Below, piece after piece: positions 1 through 8,055 of a stretch of 64,000 nucleotides of DNA; position 1 is the first letter of the stretch; each line of letters begins with the position of its first letter. The translations under genes and the position numbers were made by a program. The notes under the pieces are model-generated. The model saw nothing but the letters and a program-made list of their open reading frames with translations, searched no databases and was not told where the DNA came from. The stretch lies in the NCBI RefSeq assembly GCF_013055795.1, contig NZ_JABETO010000005.1, forward strand, positions 62,001 to 126,000, read 5' to 3'. The DNA comes from Streptomyces sp. I05A-00742. GTDB taxonomy: Bacteria; Actinomycetota; Actinomycetes; Streptomycetales; Streptomycetaceae.

Positions 1-278
1 TTCTTCCCGCCGGGGGCGATGGTGTCCGTGGCGGTGCGGTCGCCGGGCATGAGGGGCGGGCCGTCCGTGGCGGCCGGGGTGCCGTGGACCTCCAGCGCGT
101 CGGTGGCCATCCGGTAGGCGACCGGCGCTCCGGCCCGTTCCGCGTCCTTGGTGCCGGCCGCGGAAGCCGCAGAGGCCGCCGCGGGTGCCGTCGTGGTCAC
201 GGCGAGCGCTCCCAGCGCGAGGACCAGCCGCACGCCGCGGTTCCCCTTCCGCGCCGCCCGCCTCGTACAGCCCGTCAC
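1..278 (-). CDS. Secreted protein, N-terminal part only
   Basis: A minus-strand reading frame starts with GTG at 278 (VTGCTRRAARKGNRG...) after a purine-rich GAGGGGGGC ribosome site and runs off the left edge. Residues about 1-40 form a classic Sec signal: an Arg/Lys-rich n-region, a hydrophobic run VRLVLALGALAVTTT, then Ala-rich small residues. The next 50 residues (AGAPVAYRMATDALEVHG...) have no motif I recognise. Only 92 codons are visible, so no function can be assigned; export is the only supported statement. It is on the same strand as the DUF2332 gene, 80 bp downstream of its end. Confidence 0.6.
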   Translation of the reverse strand, partial: MTGCTRRAARKGNRGVRLVLALGALAVTTTAPAAASAASAAGTKDAERAGAPVAYRMATDALEVHGTPAATDGPPLMPGDRTATDTIAPGGK

Positions 279-357
279 GTACCGCCCCCCTCACCCGCCG
301 CCGGGGTCCCCGGGACGCCCATCCTGCCCTGTGGGGCGTGGGGTTGGCGAGGGCCGG

Positions 358-1509
358 TCATGGGGCGAGGGAGGCGACCTCCGCGGCCCGGGCGTCGAGG
401 CCCCAGGGGTGTGCCTCGGCCAGGACCTCCTCCGGTCCTTCGCCCACCCGGAGGGTGAGCACGAACCGGTGGGTGCCGCCGATGCGCCGGGGTTCGAAGG
501 CGAGGTGGGCGAACCATCCGGTCTCCGGTCCGGTGGCGGCGGTCCGCAGCCGGCGGAGTTCGCCCTCGGCCCGGGACCACTCCTCCGCGGGTACGTACTG
601 CCGCATCACGGAGTGCCAGACGACGGTGAGGGTGCCCGGCCGCAGGGCCGCGTCGACGAGGAAGTCGGCGGCACCGCGGGCCCGGACGCGGGCCGGTACC
701 TGCCGTGCGAGGGCCAGGGCCCCGGCCAGGCGGGCCGTGCGCGACGGGTGGTCGGGCCAGACGTAGGCCCGGAGGGCGAGGGCGCCCGCGGGGTCGAGGG
801 GGTCCAGCGGGTCGACGTCGCAGCCGAGCCGTTCGACGACGTCCAGGGCGGGGACGCGGGCGGCGGCCCCGGCGATCCGGGGCGGCGGCGCGCCGTCCCG
901 CCATGCGCCGTCGAGGACGACGGGCGATCCGGGGTCGCCCCAGGAGAACTCCGGCCCGCCGGGGCGGCCGGACGCGGTGCGGAAGCGGTCGGCCCGGAGG
1001 TTCAGGCCCGCGCTCGCCCCCAGTTCGAGCAGGCGGACCGGCGGCGGCTCGGGCAGCGCCAGTCCGGCCACCGCCGTGACGAGGCCGCTGATCAGCATGT
1101 TCGCGCGGCCGACCTCGTTGGTCTGCGGAGGGCGCCGCATCCATGCGGCGATGTGCTCGGGGTGCTCGGCCACAGCTCGCCGGAAGGGTCCCCAGGCGGC
1201 TTCCGGGTGGTCGGCCGATCCGCCCGAGGTGGGGTAGTGGGCGGCCAGTTCGGGCGTCTCGCCGAGCAGGACGAGCGCGTGGACCGCGCCCAGCAGGCGG
1301 AGCGCCACCGCGGCGGGTCCGGGCGCGCCCTCCAGCGGCGCGACGGCGTCGGCGCAGGGCCCGCCGTCGCGGACGTCCTGGGCCGCCCGCGCGAGCAGGG
1401 TCGCATACAGCGGGGCCTTCAGCTCCGCGCAGGCCTGGGCCTGCATGTCGATGAGGTCGGCGGTACGGGCGCGGGTCACGTGGGCCTCCCCGGTGGACGT
1501 CATAACCAC
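358..1509 (-). CDS. DUF2332 family protein
   Basis: 383-residue cytoplasmic protein matching the DUF2332 family of actinobacteria and proteobacteria. Recognisable blocks are an N-terminal helix with ADLIDMQAQACAELKAPLY, a central VRLLELGASAGLNLRADRF (a glycine-rich loop reminiscent of the SAM-binding loop of methyltransferases), and a late TVVWHSVMRQYV block. The function of the family is unknown. The start is uncertain: GTG at 1509, ATG at 1503 and a later GTG at 1479 are in frame. A TAGGCT -10 hexamer lies six bases upstream of the GTG at 1509, which favours that codon and a leaderless transcript. It is monocistronic, downstream of and in the same direction as the pilus operon but separated by 108 bp. 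Confidence 0.85.
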   Translation of the reverse strand: MVMTSTGEAHVTRARTADLIDMQAQACAELKAPLYATLLARAAQDVRDGGPCADAVAPLEGAPGPAAVALRLLGAVHALVLLGETPELAAHYPTSGGSADHPEAAWGPFRRAVAEHPEHIAAWMRRPPQTNEVGRANMLISGLVTAVAGLALPEPPPVRLLELGASAGLNLRADRFRTASGRPGGPEFSWGDPGSPVVLDGAWRDGAPPPRIAGAAARVPALDVVERLGCDVDPLDPLDPAGALALRAYVWPDHPSRTARLAGALALARQVPARVRARGAADFLVDAALRPGTLTVVWHSVMRQYVPAEEWSRAEGELRRLRTAATGPETGWFAHLAFEPRRIGGTHRFVLTLRVGEGPEEVLAEAHPWGLDARAAEVASLAP

Positions 1510-1514
1510 CGGTC

Positions 1515-1520
1515 AGCCTA
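1515..1520 (-). promoter_or_regulatory. Candidate -10 box of the DUF2332 gene
   Basis: On the minus strand TAGGCT, a very common Streptomyces -10 hexamer, ends six bases before the GTG at 1509. This predicts transcription beginning at or next to the start codon (leaderless mRNA). No good -35 is seen. Confidence 0.4.
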
Positions 1521-1617
1521 CGCGGATTGATCACGAGCGTTGTTGACGTCGTTGACGGGGCCGCCCCGCCGGAAGTGCGACCCGGGCCCCCTGCCCGACT
1601 CCCGTCGCAGGGCCGCT

Positions 1618-2238
1618 TCACCGGCTCCGGCGCGGGAAGCTCACCTCCACCCGGCGGTTCTTCCGGCGGCCGTCCTCCGTCGCGTTGTCCGCGATGGGGT
1701 AGTCCTCGCCGTATCCACGGATCTGGTACGCGATCGCCGATGATGCCAATTCCTTGGCCAGTTGGCGTTGTACGGCGTTGGCCCGTTCCTTCGAGAGGGC
1801 GATTCCGTGGTCGGCGGATCCGAGGTTGTCGGTGAAGCCGAAGACGCGGAGTGTGGTGGTCCGCTGATTACGGGCCTCGTCGGCGATGACGCGGATCCGC
1901 TGGGCGGCTTCGCGGTTCAGGGACGCGCTGTCCTTGTCGAAGAGGACTTCGGCCTGGAGGGCGAACGTGACGTCGACGTTGGTGTCCTGGCGGCGTTCCG
2001 CGCCGTTGCCGGTTTCGACGATCGAGGTGATGTCGAGGACGCGCCCGGGGGCGAGTTTCGCGCCCTTCCGCAGTTTGAGTCCGGAGGCGTGGGCGTCGAG
2101 TTCGACCGGGGGCCTGGAGTCGGCCGGGTCGCCGGGGCCCGAGGCGCGGGCGGCGTCCGGTGCGACGGTCACGAGGGCGGCGGCCGCCAGGAGGAGGGCG
2201 GCGAGGCGGGCGGCTGACGTCGGAGGGCGGCTGGTCAC
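1618..2238 (-). CDS. OmpA-family peptidoglycan-associated protein
   Basis: 206 residues. GTG start at 2238; N-terminal signal peptide (TSAARLAALLLAAAALVTVA...), then a linker and a C-terminal OmpA/MotB-like domain from about residue 90. Diagnostic parts are VLFDKDSASLN, GFTDNLGSADHGIALS, the NAVQRQL helix, and the closing RRKNRRVEV signature that binds diaminopimelate peptidoglycan in this family. In a Gram-positive there is no outer membrane, so it probably anchors something to the wall. It starts three bases after the stop of the lipoprotein gene and lies at the distal end of the Tad pilus gene string, so a role in fixing the pilus machinery to peptidoglycan is a reasonable inference. Confidence 0.85.
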   Translation of the reverse strand: MTSRPPTSAARLAALLLAAAALVTVAPDAARASGPGDPADSRPPVELDAHASGLKLRKGAKLAPGRVLDITSIVETGNGAERRQDTNVDVTFALQAEVLFDKDSASLNREAAQRIRVIADEARNQRTTTLRVFGFTDNLGSADHGIALSKERANAVQRQLAKELASSAIAYQIRGYGEDYPIADNATEDGRRKNRRVEVSFPRRSR

Positions 2239-2241
2239 CGG

Positions 2242-2814
2242 TCACCCCGAGAGGGCGATGCGGACGGAGGGCATGGTGGGGATCTGGAAGTCGACCGCGG
2301 TGACGTCGGAGGGCGGTGCGGGGAATTGGGCGAAGAGGGGGCGGGATTCCTGGGGTTTGATGCCGGTGAGGCCCGTACTGCACAGGCATTCGCCGTCGGT
2401 GTCCCGCAGGACCAGATAGCGTTTCTTCCCTTTCGCGTCCACGAGGGTGGCGCCCGAGACGGCGGACTGCGATCTCATGACCGTCTCCTTGGACCGCCAT
2501 TCCAGGGCGTTGAACAATTTCGCCCCGCGATTGGTGACCGTTCCCTGGACGGTGACGAAACCGCCGTCCTCCCGGGCCGCGGAGGTGATGGTCACGACGA
2601 TTCCGTCGCCGTTCCGCATCTCTCCCAGGGCGCCGGACGAGGACGGCCGCTCCGAACCCTTCGACGCGGAATTCCGGGAATCCGCCGGCTCTTTCGTACG
2701 GCGCGGCGCACTCTCCCCGTCGCCGTCGCCGCCGCAGCCGGAGAGGGCGAGTACCGCGGCGGCGGAGAGCGGCACCAGCAGCACGGCCGCGGGACTTCGG
2801 CGCCTTGTGCTCAT
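2242..2814 (-). CDS. Putative lipoprotein of the pilus locus
   Basis: 190 residues from ATG at 2814. A lipoprotein signal ends in the lipobox LSGC (about residues 24-27), followed by a Gly/Asp/Ser-rich spacer of some 40 residues and a compact C-terminal domain. That domain (NGDGIVVTITSAAREDGGFVTVQGTVTNRG...) reads like an immunoglobulin-type beta sandwich of the DUF4352/telokin kind: hydrophobic strands with V-T-I-T and G-T-V-T-N-R-G turns. Two cysteines in the CLCST segment may form a disulfide or bind metal. The gene lies between the TadG-like gene and the OmpA-like gene, with 94 bp of repeat-rich DNA upstream. Function is not known; surface attachment is supported. Confidence 0.75.
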   Translation of the reverse strand: MSTRRRSPAAVLLVPLSAAAVLALSGCGGDGDGESAPRRTKEPADSRNSASKGSERPSSSGALGEMRNGDGIVVTITSAAREDGGFVTVQGTVTNRGAKLFNALEWRSKETVMRSQSAVSGATLVDAKGKKRYLVLRDTDGECLCSTGLTGIKPQESRPLFAQFPAPPSDVTAVDFQIPTMPSVRIALSG

Positions 2815-2830
2815 GGAGGGCGTTCCTTCA

Positions 2831-2921
2831 CTCGGAGGTCGTCGGGGGGCATCGGGGGTCGTCGGGGGGGCATCGGAGGTCGTCGGAGGCCGTCAGTCAG
2901 TGGCGTCGTCAGTCAGTGGCG
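2831..2921. repeat. Short degenerate tandem repeats at the tadG 3' end
   Basis: Three copies of a roughly 20-bp unit (CGGAGGTCGTCGGGGGG-like, joined by CATC) occupy 2831-2890. They are followed by two copies of GTCAGTCAGTGGCGTC-like DNA (2891-2921) that run into the stop codon region of the TadG-like gene. It looks like replication slippage in a non-coding gap. Confidence 0.6.
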
Positions 2922-3568
2922 ACGAGGCGCACGGCGAACAGGGTCCGCGCCGTGAGCCGGGGGTCGGGGTGGGCGGGGTCGACGGTCCACGGCCCGTCGT
3001 CGCAGTCGAGCCGGGCGTACGGGCCCTGGTCGCCCCCGTCCGCCGCCGGCCGGCAGCGCGGTGCGACGACGGCCCGGGAGCGGGCTGTGGGGTGGGTGTT
3101 CTCGGTCCCGGGGACGACGGATCCGCCGACCGCGTCCCGCGAGACGACGGTGACGTCGAAGGCCAGGGAGGCGGGGTCCGGTCCTGGGGCCGCCGCGCAG
3201 CCGGGGCCGGACGGCTCCGCGCCGTTGTCGCGCGCGAGGCGTTCGGCCTCCCGGCAGGCGGTGGCGGGGGCGTCCCCGAGACCGTCGAGCCAGCGCCGCC
3301 AGTCGCCGGCCGGGGGGCCGGTGCGGCCGGTGAGGTCACGGAGGAAGCCCGTGTACGCCTGGTCGCGGTAGCTCTGGGCGGCGGCGAGGGCGGCCGCGTC
3401 GGCGGCGGACCGGGTGCCGTTCCTGGCCGCTCCCGCCATGCCCACCGCGAAGACGGCGAACGCGACGAACAGGAGTCCGGCGACCGCCACGACGTACAGC
3501 GGAAATGCCTGGCCCGCGTCATGTCGCCCGCCGTTCCGGTGAGGTAAGCGGGGGCGTTCCGGTATCAC
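2909..3568 (-). CDS. TadG-like pilus assembly protein
   Basis: 219 residues. The frame has no ATG; the GTG at 3568 overlaps the TGA of the flp pilin gene (GTGA), so translation is probably coupled to the pilin. The N-terminus has a positively charged stretch then GQAFPLYVVAVAGLLFVAFAVFAVG, the single membrane helix typical of actinobacterial TadE/TadG-like minor pilins. Unlike the other pilin-type genes here it lacks a glutamate five residues after the glycine, so prepilin processing is doubtful. The next block (GTRSAADAAALAAAQSYRDQAYTG) is the characteristic TadG continuation. The rest is a soluble domain with cysteines that may pair outside the cell. Confidence 0.8.
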   Translation of the reverse strand: MIPERPRLPHRNGGRHDAGQAFPLYVVAVAGLLFVAFAVFAVGMAGAARNGTRSAADAAALAAAQSYRDQAYTGFLRDLTGRTGPPAGDWRRWLDGLGDAPATACREAERLARDNGAEPSGPGCAAAPGPDPASLAFDVTVVSRDAVGGSVVPGTENTHPTARSRAVVAPRCRPAADGGDQGPYARLDCDDGPWTVDPAHPDPRLTARTLFAVRLVATD

Positions 3569-3726
3569 TTGGCGATTTTTTGGATCTGATCCATGATCGC
3601 TTTTGCGATCACCGTGCCGAAATCCGTCGTCGTCAGGACGAGCACGATCGCCACCACCACGGCGATGATGCCGAGGTACTCGACCGAGGTCTGCCCCCGG
3701 TCCTCTCGCCTCAAGCGCTTTCCCAT
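3565..3726 (-). CDS. flp: Flp-type IVb major pilin
   Basis: 53-residue prepilin starting at ATG 3726 behind a GGAGGGGAAGAGG ribosome site. The leader MGKRLRREDRG ends at the class III prepilin cut site, followed by QTSVEY: glycine at -1, glutamate at +5 and tyrosine at +6 are the Flp signature. A long hydrophobic helix (LGIIAVVVAIVLVL) follows, then a short polar tail. A GTG at 3780 would extend it by 18 residues, but that has no ribosome site and is unlike Flp leaders. It is separated from the upstream assembly genes by about 350 bp, giving the pilin room for its own promoter, which suits a major subunit made in excess. Confidence 0.85.
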   Translation of the reverse strand: MGKRLRREDRGQTSVEYLGIIAVVVAIVLVLTTTDFGTVIAKAIMDQIQKIAK

Positions 3727-4072
3727 CCTCTTCCCCTCCGCGGTCCGGCCGGTTCTGCGGGTGACATCCGGAACGGTCACTCACCGCACGGGAAACGTAC
3801 GCCCAAACACCAGGCGCGGGACAGAGCGCGTGTACCAGGTTCCTTCTTTCGCAGGGGAGTTGGGAATTCCCTTGCGTCACACGAATCACCTCCCTCCACG
3901 CCGCGTGCCACCGCCGAGGTGCCTTCGGGCGAAGACTGTCCCACAACGGGTTGCAGAAGCGAAGGGCATTCACAGAACTCGCCCGCCTCGGACACCGGGC
4001 GCGCGTTCCGGGACACCTGGCGCGCGTCCGGGACGCCGGGAGCCCGTCCCGGACACCGGGGCCCGTCCGGCC
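3727..4072. other. Gap between tadC and flp
   Basis: 346 bp without a convincing gene. It holds a 20-bp tandem repeat array next to tadC (3990-4068), a GGGAATTCCC palindrome at 3863-3872, and the presumed flp promoter. No standard -35/-10 pair stood out on the minus strand. Confidence 0.6.
3990..4068. repeat. Four-copy 20-bp tandem repeat after tadC
   Basis: Units at 3990-4009, 4010-4029, 4030-4049 and 4050-4068 follow GGACACCGGGCGCGCGTCC with a few substitutions. Each contains complementary GC runs, so the transcript downstream of the tadC stop could fold into several stem-loops and attenuate or process the mRNA before flp. Confidence 0.75.
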
Positions 4073-4960
4073 TCACTTGCCCGCCACCGAGCCGAAGTCC
4101 ACGCCCGAGCCGAGGAAGAAGCCCGCGATCATCAGGGCCAGCGTCCCCGGGACCATGAACGTGGTGACGATGACGGTGGCCTTCGGCACGGCGCGGGCGG
4201 CCCGGCGGCGGGCGTTCTGGGCGTCGGTGCGGCGCATGTCCTCCGCGATGTCCATGAGGGTGTCGACGATGGGCGACCCCAGCTCCTCGCCCTGCTGGAG
4301 GGCGGAGACGAGCTGCGCCACCTGCTCGGAGTCGTTCCGCCGGCGCAGCCCCTCGAACGCCTCGCGCCGGCTGACGCCCATGTCCATCTGCCGGAGCACG
4401 ATGCGCAGTTCGTCGGCCCAGGGGCCCTCGTACCGCTCCGCCACCCGGTCGAGCGCCTGCCGGAAGCTCAGGCCCGCGCTGACGACGACCGCGAGGACGT
4501 CGAGGAAGTCGGGGAGCGTCCGCTCGATCGCGCTCCGGCGCTCACGGACGGCGACGCGGATGCCGACCTCGATCCAGAACAGGCCGAAGGCGACGAGCAG
4601 CACGGCCGCCAGGAACTGTCCCTCGACGAGCATCACCAGCGCACCGCCGAAGCCCAGCGCCCCGTACACGGCACGGCGGGCCGCGTAGCGGTCGACGGTG
4701 AGGCCGCCGGGGTTGCCCGCGCGGTCGATGCGGGTGCGGACGCGCGCCACGCGGCGCTCGCCCATCAGACGGAGAACGAGCGGGGCCCACCGCATCCCGA
4801 GGCGGTCGACGGCGGAGCCGACGGCCGAGGTGCGCGTGGCGCCGACCTCCAGGGCGACGGCGAGGTCCGGCGGGAGCCTGGCCTCGCTGCGCCACAGGGC
4901 GACGCCGTAGCAGACACCGGCCACGGACGCGCCGGCCAGGAGGGCGATCAGCAGGCCCAT
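4073..4960 (-). CDS. tadC: TadC-like type II secretion F family membrane protein
   Basis: 295 residues from ATG 4960. An N-terminal membrane helix (LLIALLAGASVAGVCYGVAL), a central pair of helices (about residues 95-140), the cytoplasmic T2SSF domain and a C-terminal helix (MVPGTLALMIAGFFLGSG) are in the order expected for the inner-membrane platform of Tad pili. The T2SSF core shows ERTLPDFLDVLAVVVSAG, a hallmark of TadC, then DELRIVLRQMDMGVSRREAF. It should pair with TadB and CpaF to drive pilus extension. tadB lies 38 bp upstream on the same transcript. Confidence 0.9.
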   Translation of the reverse strand: MGLLIALLAGASVAGVCYGVALWRSEARLPPDLAVALEVGATRTSAVGSAVDRLGMRWAPLVLRLMGERRVARVRTRIDRAGNPGGLTVDRYAARRAVYGALGFGGALVMLVEGQFLAAVLLVAFGLFWIEVGIRVAVRERRSAIERTLPDFLDVLAVVVSAGLSFRQALDRVAERYEGPWADELRIVLRQMDMGVSRREAFEGLRRRNDSEQVAQLVSALQQGEELGSPIVDTLMDIAEDMRRTDAQNARRRAARAVPKATVIVTTFMVPGTLALMIAGFFLGSGVDFGSVAGK

Positions 4961-4998
4961 GTCCGTCTCCCTCGGGGGGGGTAGGTAGTGAGTGCGGC

Positions 4999-5943
4999 TC
5001 AGATGTCGACGCGGGACAGTCGGCGGATGAGGAAGAAGCCCACGCCGTACAGCGCGAACGCGCCGATCACGGCCAATTGGCCGAGCGCGGTGCCCGTCAT
5101 GCGGTCGATGGAGCCGGGGGCGATGCGGTCCATGAGGAAGAGGGTTCCGATGCCCATCAGGGGGACGACGTAGGCGGTGGCGGTCACTTGGGACAGCTGG
5201 GTACGGACCTCGCGCCGCGTCTCCTTCCGCTCCTCCAGCGTCTCGGTGAGGTTCCGCAGGGAGCGGACGACGGAGCCGCCGGCGCGGTGCGAGAGGACCA
5301 GGGTGGTGACGAGGACGACGAGTTCGCGGGAGGGCAGCCGGTCCGACAGCTCGGCGAGGGCGTCCTCCATCGAGTGACCGACGGCGAGCCGGTCGGCCAC
5401 CGCCGCCAGTTCCTCGCCCGCGGGGGCGTCCATCTCCTCCGCCGCCATCCCGAGGGCCGTGCGCAGGGCGAGCCCGGCCTGGGTGGCGTTGGCGAGGATG
5501 CGGGCGAGCTCGGGCAACTGGTTGATGAACTTCTCGATCCGCTTGCGGCGTTGCCGCCCCAGGAACGCGAAGGCCGACCAGACCGCCACGACGGCCGCGA
5601 GCGGACCGAAGAAGGGGGCGAGGACGACCGCCGCGACGACCCAGAGGACGACGGCCGCCGCACCCGTCCACAGGACGAAGTCGCCCGGCGTGACGCTCAG
5701 CCCGGTGGACGCGATGCGCAGCTCCAGCCGCCTGCCGGGGCGCGTCCCGCGCAGCACGCGGTCGAAGCGGCGGAAGGGGCGGGACGTGCCGGTGGCGCGG
5801 GAGGGGTCCCCGGCGTCGGAGAGTCGCTCGACGAGGGCCGCGTGCTGCTGCCGTCCGGCGAGGTACGTCCGTACGCCCGCGACGGCGAGCGCGCCGCACA
5901 GGAGGGTGGTGCCCAGGGTGAGGAGTGCGGGGGTGTCGTCCAT
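4999..5943 (-). CDS. tadB: TadB-like type II secretion F family membrane protein
   Basis: 314 residues from ATG 5943. N-terminal helix (LLTLGTTLLCGALAVAGV), two helices around residues 88-125, a T2SSF domain containing [19 protein letters not shown] and SHRAGGSVVRSLRNLTETL, and two C-terminal helices. The motif order and its place directly between the cpaF ATPase and tadC identify it as the TadB half of the membrane platform. It lies 106 bp after the cpaF stop, a gap in which I see no terminator. Confidence 0.9.
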   Translation of the reverse strand: MDDTPALLTLGTTLLCGALAVAGVRTYLAGRQQHAALVERLSDAGDPSRATGTSRPFRRFDRVLRGTRPGRRLELRIASTGLSVTPGDFVLWTGAAAVVLWVVAAVVLAPFFGPLAAVVAVWSAFAFLGRQRRKRIEKFINQLPELARILANATQAGLALRTALGMAAEEMDAPAGEELAAVADRLAVGHSMEDALAELSDRLPSRELVVLVTTLVLSHRAGGSVVRSLRNLTETLEERKETRREVRTQLSQVTATAYVVPLMGIGTLFLMDRIAPGSIDRMTGTALGQLAVIGAFALYGVGFFLIRRLSRVDI

Positions 5944-6049
5944 GTCCGGTCGCCTTCGGCTGCCTTCCGTGTGCGGTGTGTGGTCTGTCGTGCCGCGCGT
6001 CGCTCTCCGGTGCCGGACCGCCGCTGAGGTCCCGGCACGCTCCTCCCCG

Positions 6050-7480
6050 CTACCGCCTCCGTGCCGGCCCCCCGCCGAGGCCGAGCGGGTCCTCGTCCTC
6101 CGCCCGGCCCGCGTGCCGTCCCGCCGAGCGGACGGTGAGGTCGGCGGGGACCGCGGCGACGCCGAACGCCTGCGGCACCGGCTCGTTGGCCAGGCGCAGC
6201 CGCCCCGCGGCCCGTTCCGGCAGCGGGAAGTGGGCGAACGTGCCGTGGACGACGCGGTCGGGGCCCATGGGCAGGGCGTCGAAGCGGGCGGCGGTGACGA
6301 GGCGGTACTCGGCGGCGGGCGGCGCTCCATGGAGGTCGTGTGCGCCGGACGCGTCGAGCAGCGCCACCTCGCTGATGCGGCGCGCCCCGTCCGCGGTGCG
6401 GGTGAGCTGGACGACGCAGTCCACCGCGCTGTCGATCTGGTCGCGCAGCGCCTCGTACGGGATCTTGACCTCCGACATGGAGGCGAGGGTGCGCAGCCGC
6501 ATCAGCGCGTCCTCGGCGCTGTTGGCGTGGACGGTGGCGAGGGATCCGTCGTGGCCGGTGGACATGGCCTGGAGCATGTCGAGGGTCTCGCCGCCGCGGA
6601 CCTCGCCGACGATGATGCGGTCGGGGCGCATGCGCAGGGAGTTGCGGACCAGGTCCCGGATGGTGATCCGGCCCTTGCCCTCCACGTTCGGCGGGCGGGA
6701 TTCGAGTCGGATGACGTGCGTCTGCTGGAGCTGCAGTTCGGCGGCGTCCTCGACGGTGATGATGCGTTCGCCCTCCGGGATGAGGCCGGAGAGGGCGTTG
6801 AGCAGGGTGGTCTTGCCGGAGCCGGTGGGGCCGGAGATCACGATGTTGAACTTCGCCCGGACGAGACCGGCGAGCAGCATCAGCGTCGGCTCGTCCAGCG
6901 TTCCCGTGCCGATGAGTTCGCGCAGGGTGTAGACGCGGGGGAAGCGGCGGATGGTGAGGGTGGCGCCGTTGAGGGCCAGGGGCGGGATGATGACGTTGAC
7001 GCGTTCGCCGCTGGGGAGGCGGGCGTCGACCATCGGATTCGACTCGTCCACGCGGCGGTTGACGGTGGAGACGATCCGCTCGATGGTCTGCATCAGCTGT
7101 TCGTGCGAGGCGAACCGTACGGGTACGGGTTCGACGCGGCCCGCCCGTTCGACGAAGACCTGGTCCGGCCCGTTGACCATGATCTCGGTGACGGTGGGGT
7201 CCTCCAGGAGGGGTTCCAGGATGCCCAGGCCCAGGGCCTCGTCCACGACCCGGCGGATGAGCCGGTCGCGCTCGGCCGTGGAGAGGACCGGCCCCTCGCG
7301 GCTGATGATGTGCCCGAGCACCCGTTCCAGCCTGCCGCGCCGCTCGGAGGCGGTGAGAGCCGACATCTCGGCGAGGTCGATCTCTTCCAGGAGCTTGGCG
7401 CGGTAGACGGGGACGAGGTGGCCGGACTCCCGCCCCTCGACCGGGGGTTCGGGGGTGACAATGCGTGCTCTGAGGCTCAT
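6050..7480 (-). CDS. cpaF: CpaF/TadA secretion ATPase of the Tad pilus
   Basis: 476-residue GspE-superfamily hexameric ATPase that powers Flp pilus assembly from the cytoplasm. From ATG 7480: an N-terminal helical domain, then the core with Walker A GPTGSGKT at 217-224, an Asp box around ITVEDAAELQLQQ, Walker B RIIVGEVRGGE at about 288-297 and the His box TGHDGSLATVHANS at 308-321. All catalytic motifs are intact. The C-terminal 60 residues are variable and Arg/Gly-rich. Its ATG overlaps the stop of the upstream tadE gene (ATGA), implying translational coupling. Confidence 0.95.
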   Translation of the reverse strand: MSLRARIVTPEPPVEGRESGHLVPVYRAKLLEEIDLAEMSALTASERRGRLERVLGHIISREGPVLSTAERDRLIRRVVDEALGLGILEPLLEDPTVTEIMVNGPDQVFVERAGRVEPVPVRFASHEQLMQTIERIVSTVNRRVDESNPMVDARLPSGERVNVIIPPLALNGATLTIRRFPRVYTLRELIGTGTLDEPTLMLLAGLVRAKFNIVISGPTGSGKTTLLNALSGLIPEGERIITVEDAAELQLQQTHVIRLESRPPNVEGKGRITIRDLVRNSLRMRPDRIIVGEVRGGETLDMLQAMSTGHDGSLATVHANSAEDALMRLRTLASMSEVKIPYEALRDQIDSAVDCVVQLTRTADGARRISEVALLDASGAHDLHGAPPAAEYRLVTAARFDALPMGPDRVVHGTFAHFPLPERAAGRLRLANEPVPQAFGVAAVPADLTVRSAGRHAGRAEDEDPLGLGGGPARRR

Positions 7481-8055
7481 GTCCCTACCTCTGTCCCTAC
7501 CTCCTGGGCGCCCGACGGCCCGCCCGGGCAGCGCATGGTGGCGTGCCGGGTGACCCGGAAGCCGGTGCCGGGCAGGACTCCGGGGACGGTCACCGTCACC
7601 GTCGCCGTGACCTCGGCGCCCGGCGTGCACGGGGGCGCCTGGACGGTGTCTGCGCGCCGGGCCACCCAGTCGGTCATGGCGGCCCTGGCGGCGGCCTCGG
7701 GGGTGGTGAGGGGTTCGTCGAGCGTCGCCGTGCGAGCGGCGGCGCGGGCACCGGTGCCGGCCTGCTGGGCTGCGAAGGCGGCGAGGCCGAGCTGGATGGC
7801 GGCTAAGCCGACCAGGAGGAGCACGGGCAGGAAGCCTGCGAACTCGACGGCGGCGGAGCCGCGGTCCCGGGGGGCGGAGGGCCGGGGGGCCTGTGCGGCG
7901 GCGGGCCCACCGTCCCGTACAGCCGCGGACCCGAGGTCCCGTGCGGCGGCAGGCATGGGATCCCGTACGACCGCACACCCGCCCTCCCCCGTGGGAGCAG
8001 GCCCACCCTCCCCCGTGGGCCGGCCAACCCCGACCCCGCCCGCGGTTCCGGTCAC
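7477..8055 (-). CDS. TadE-like minor pilin with repetitive N-terminal extension
   Basis: 192 residues from GTG 8055, which directly follows the stop of the fusion gene (TGAGTG). The pilin-type motif RDRGSAAVEF lies near residue 70, glycine at -1 and glutamate at +5, followed by a membrane helix (GFLPVLLLVGLAAIQLGLAAF) and a soluble domain with two cysteines. The 65 residues in front are unusual: Gly/Pro/Ala-rich and built of degenerate copies of RDxGSAAV, as though the cleavage-site region had been duplicated. An internal start is possible, for instance the ATG at 7956 (MPAAARDLG), but has no better ribosome site. Likely a pseudopilin of the Tad system. Confidence 0.8.
   Translation of the reverse strand: MTGTAGGVGVGRPTGEGGPAPTGEGGCAVVRDPMPAAARDLGSAAVRDGGPAAAQAPRPSAPRDRGSAAVEFAGFLPVLLLVGLAAIQLGLAAFAAQQAGTGARAAARTATLDEPLTTPEAAARAAMTDWVARRADTVQAPPCTPGAEVTATVTVTVPGVLPGTGFRVTRHATMRCPGGPSGAQEVGTEVGT

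Noticed and set aside
3990-4068. CRISPR-like array
   Set aside because: The repeat is contiguous with no spacers; it is a simple tandem repeat.
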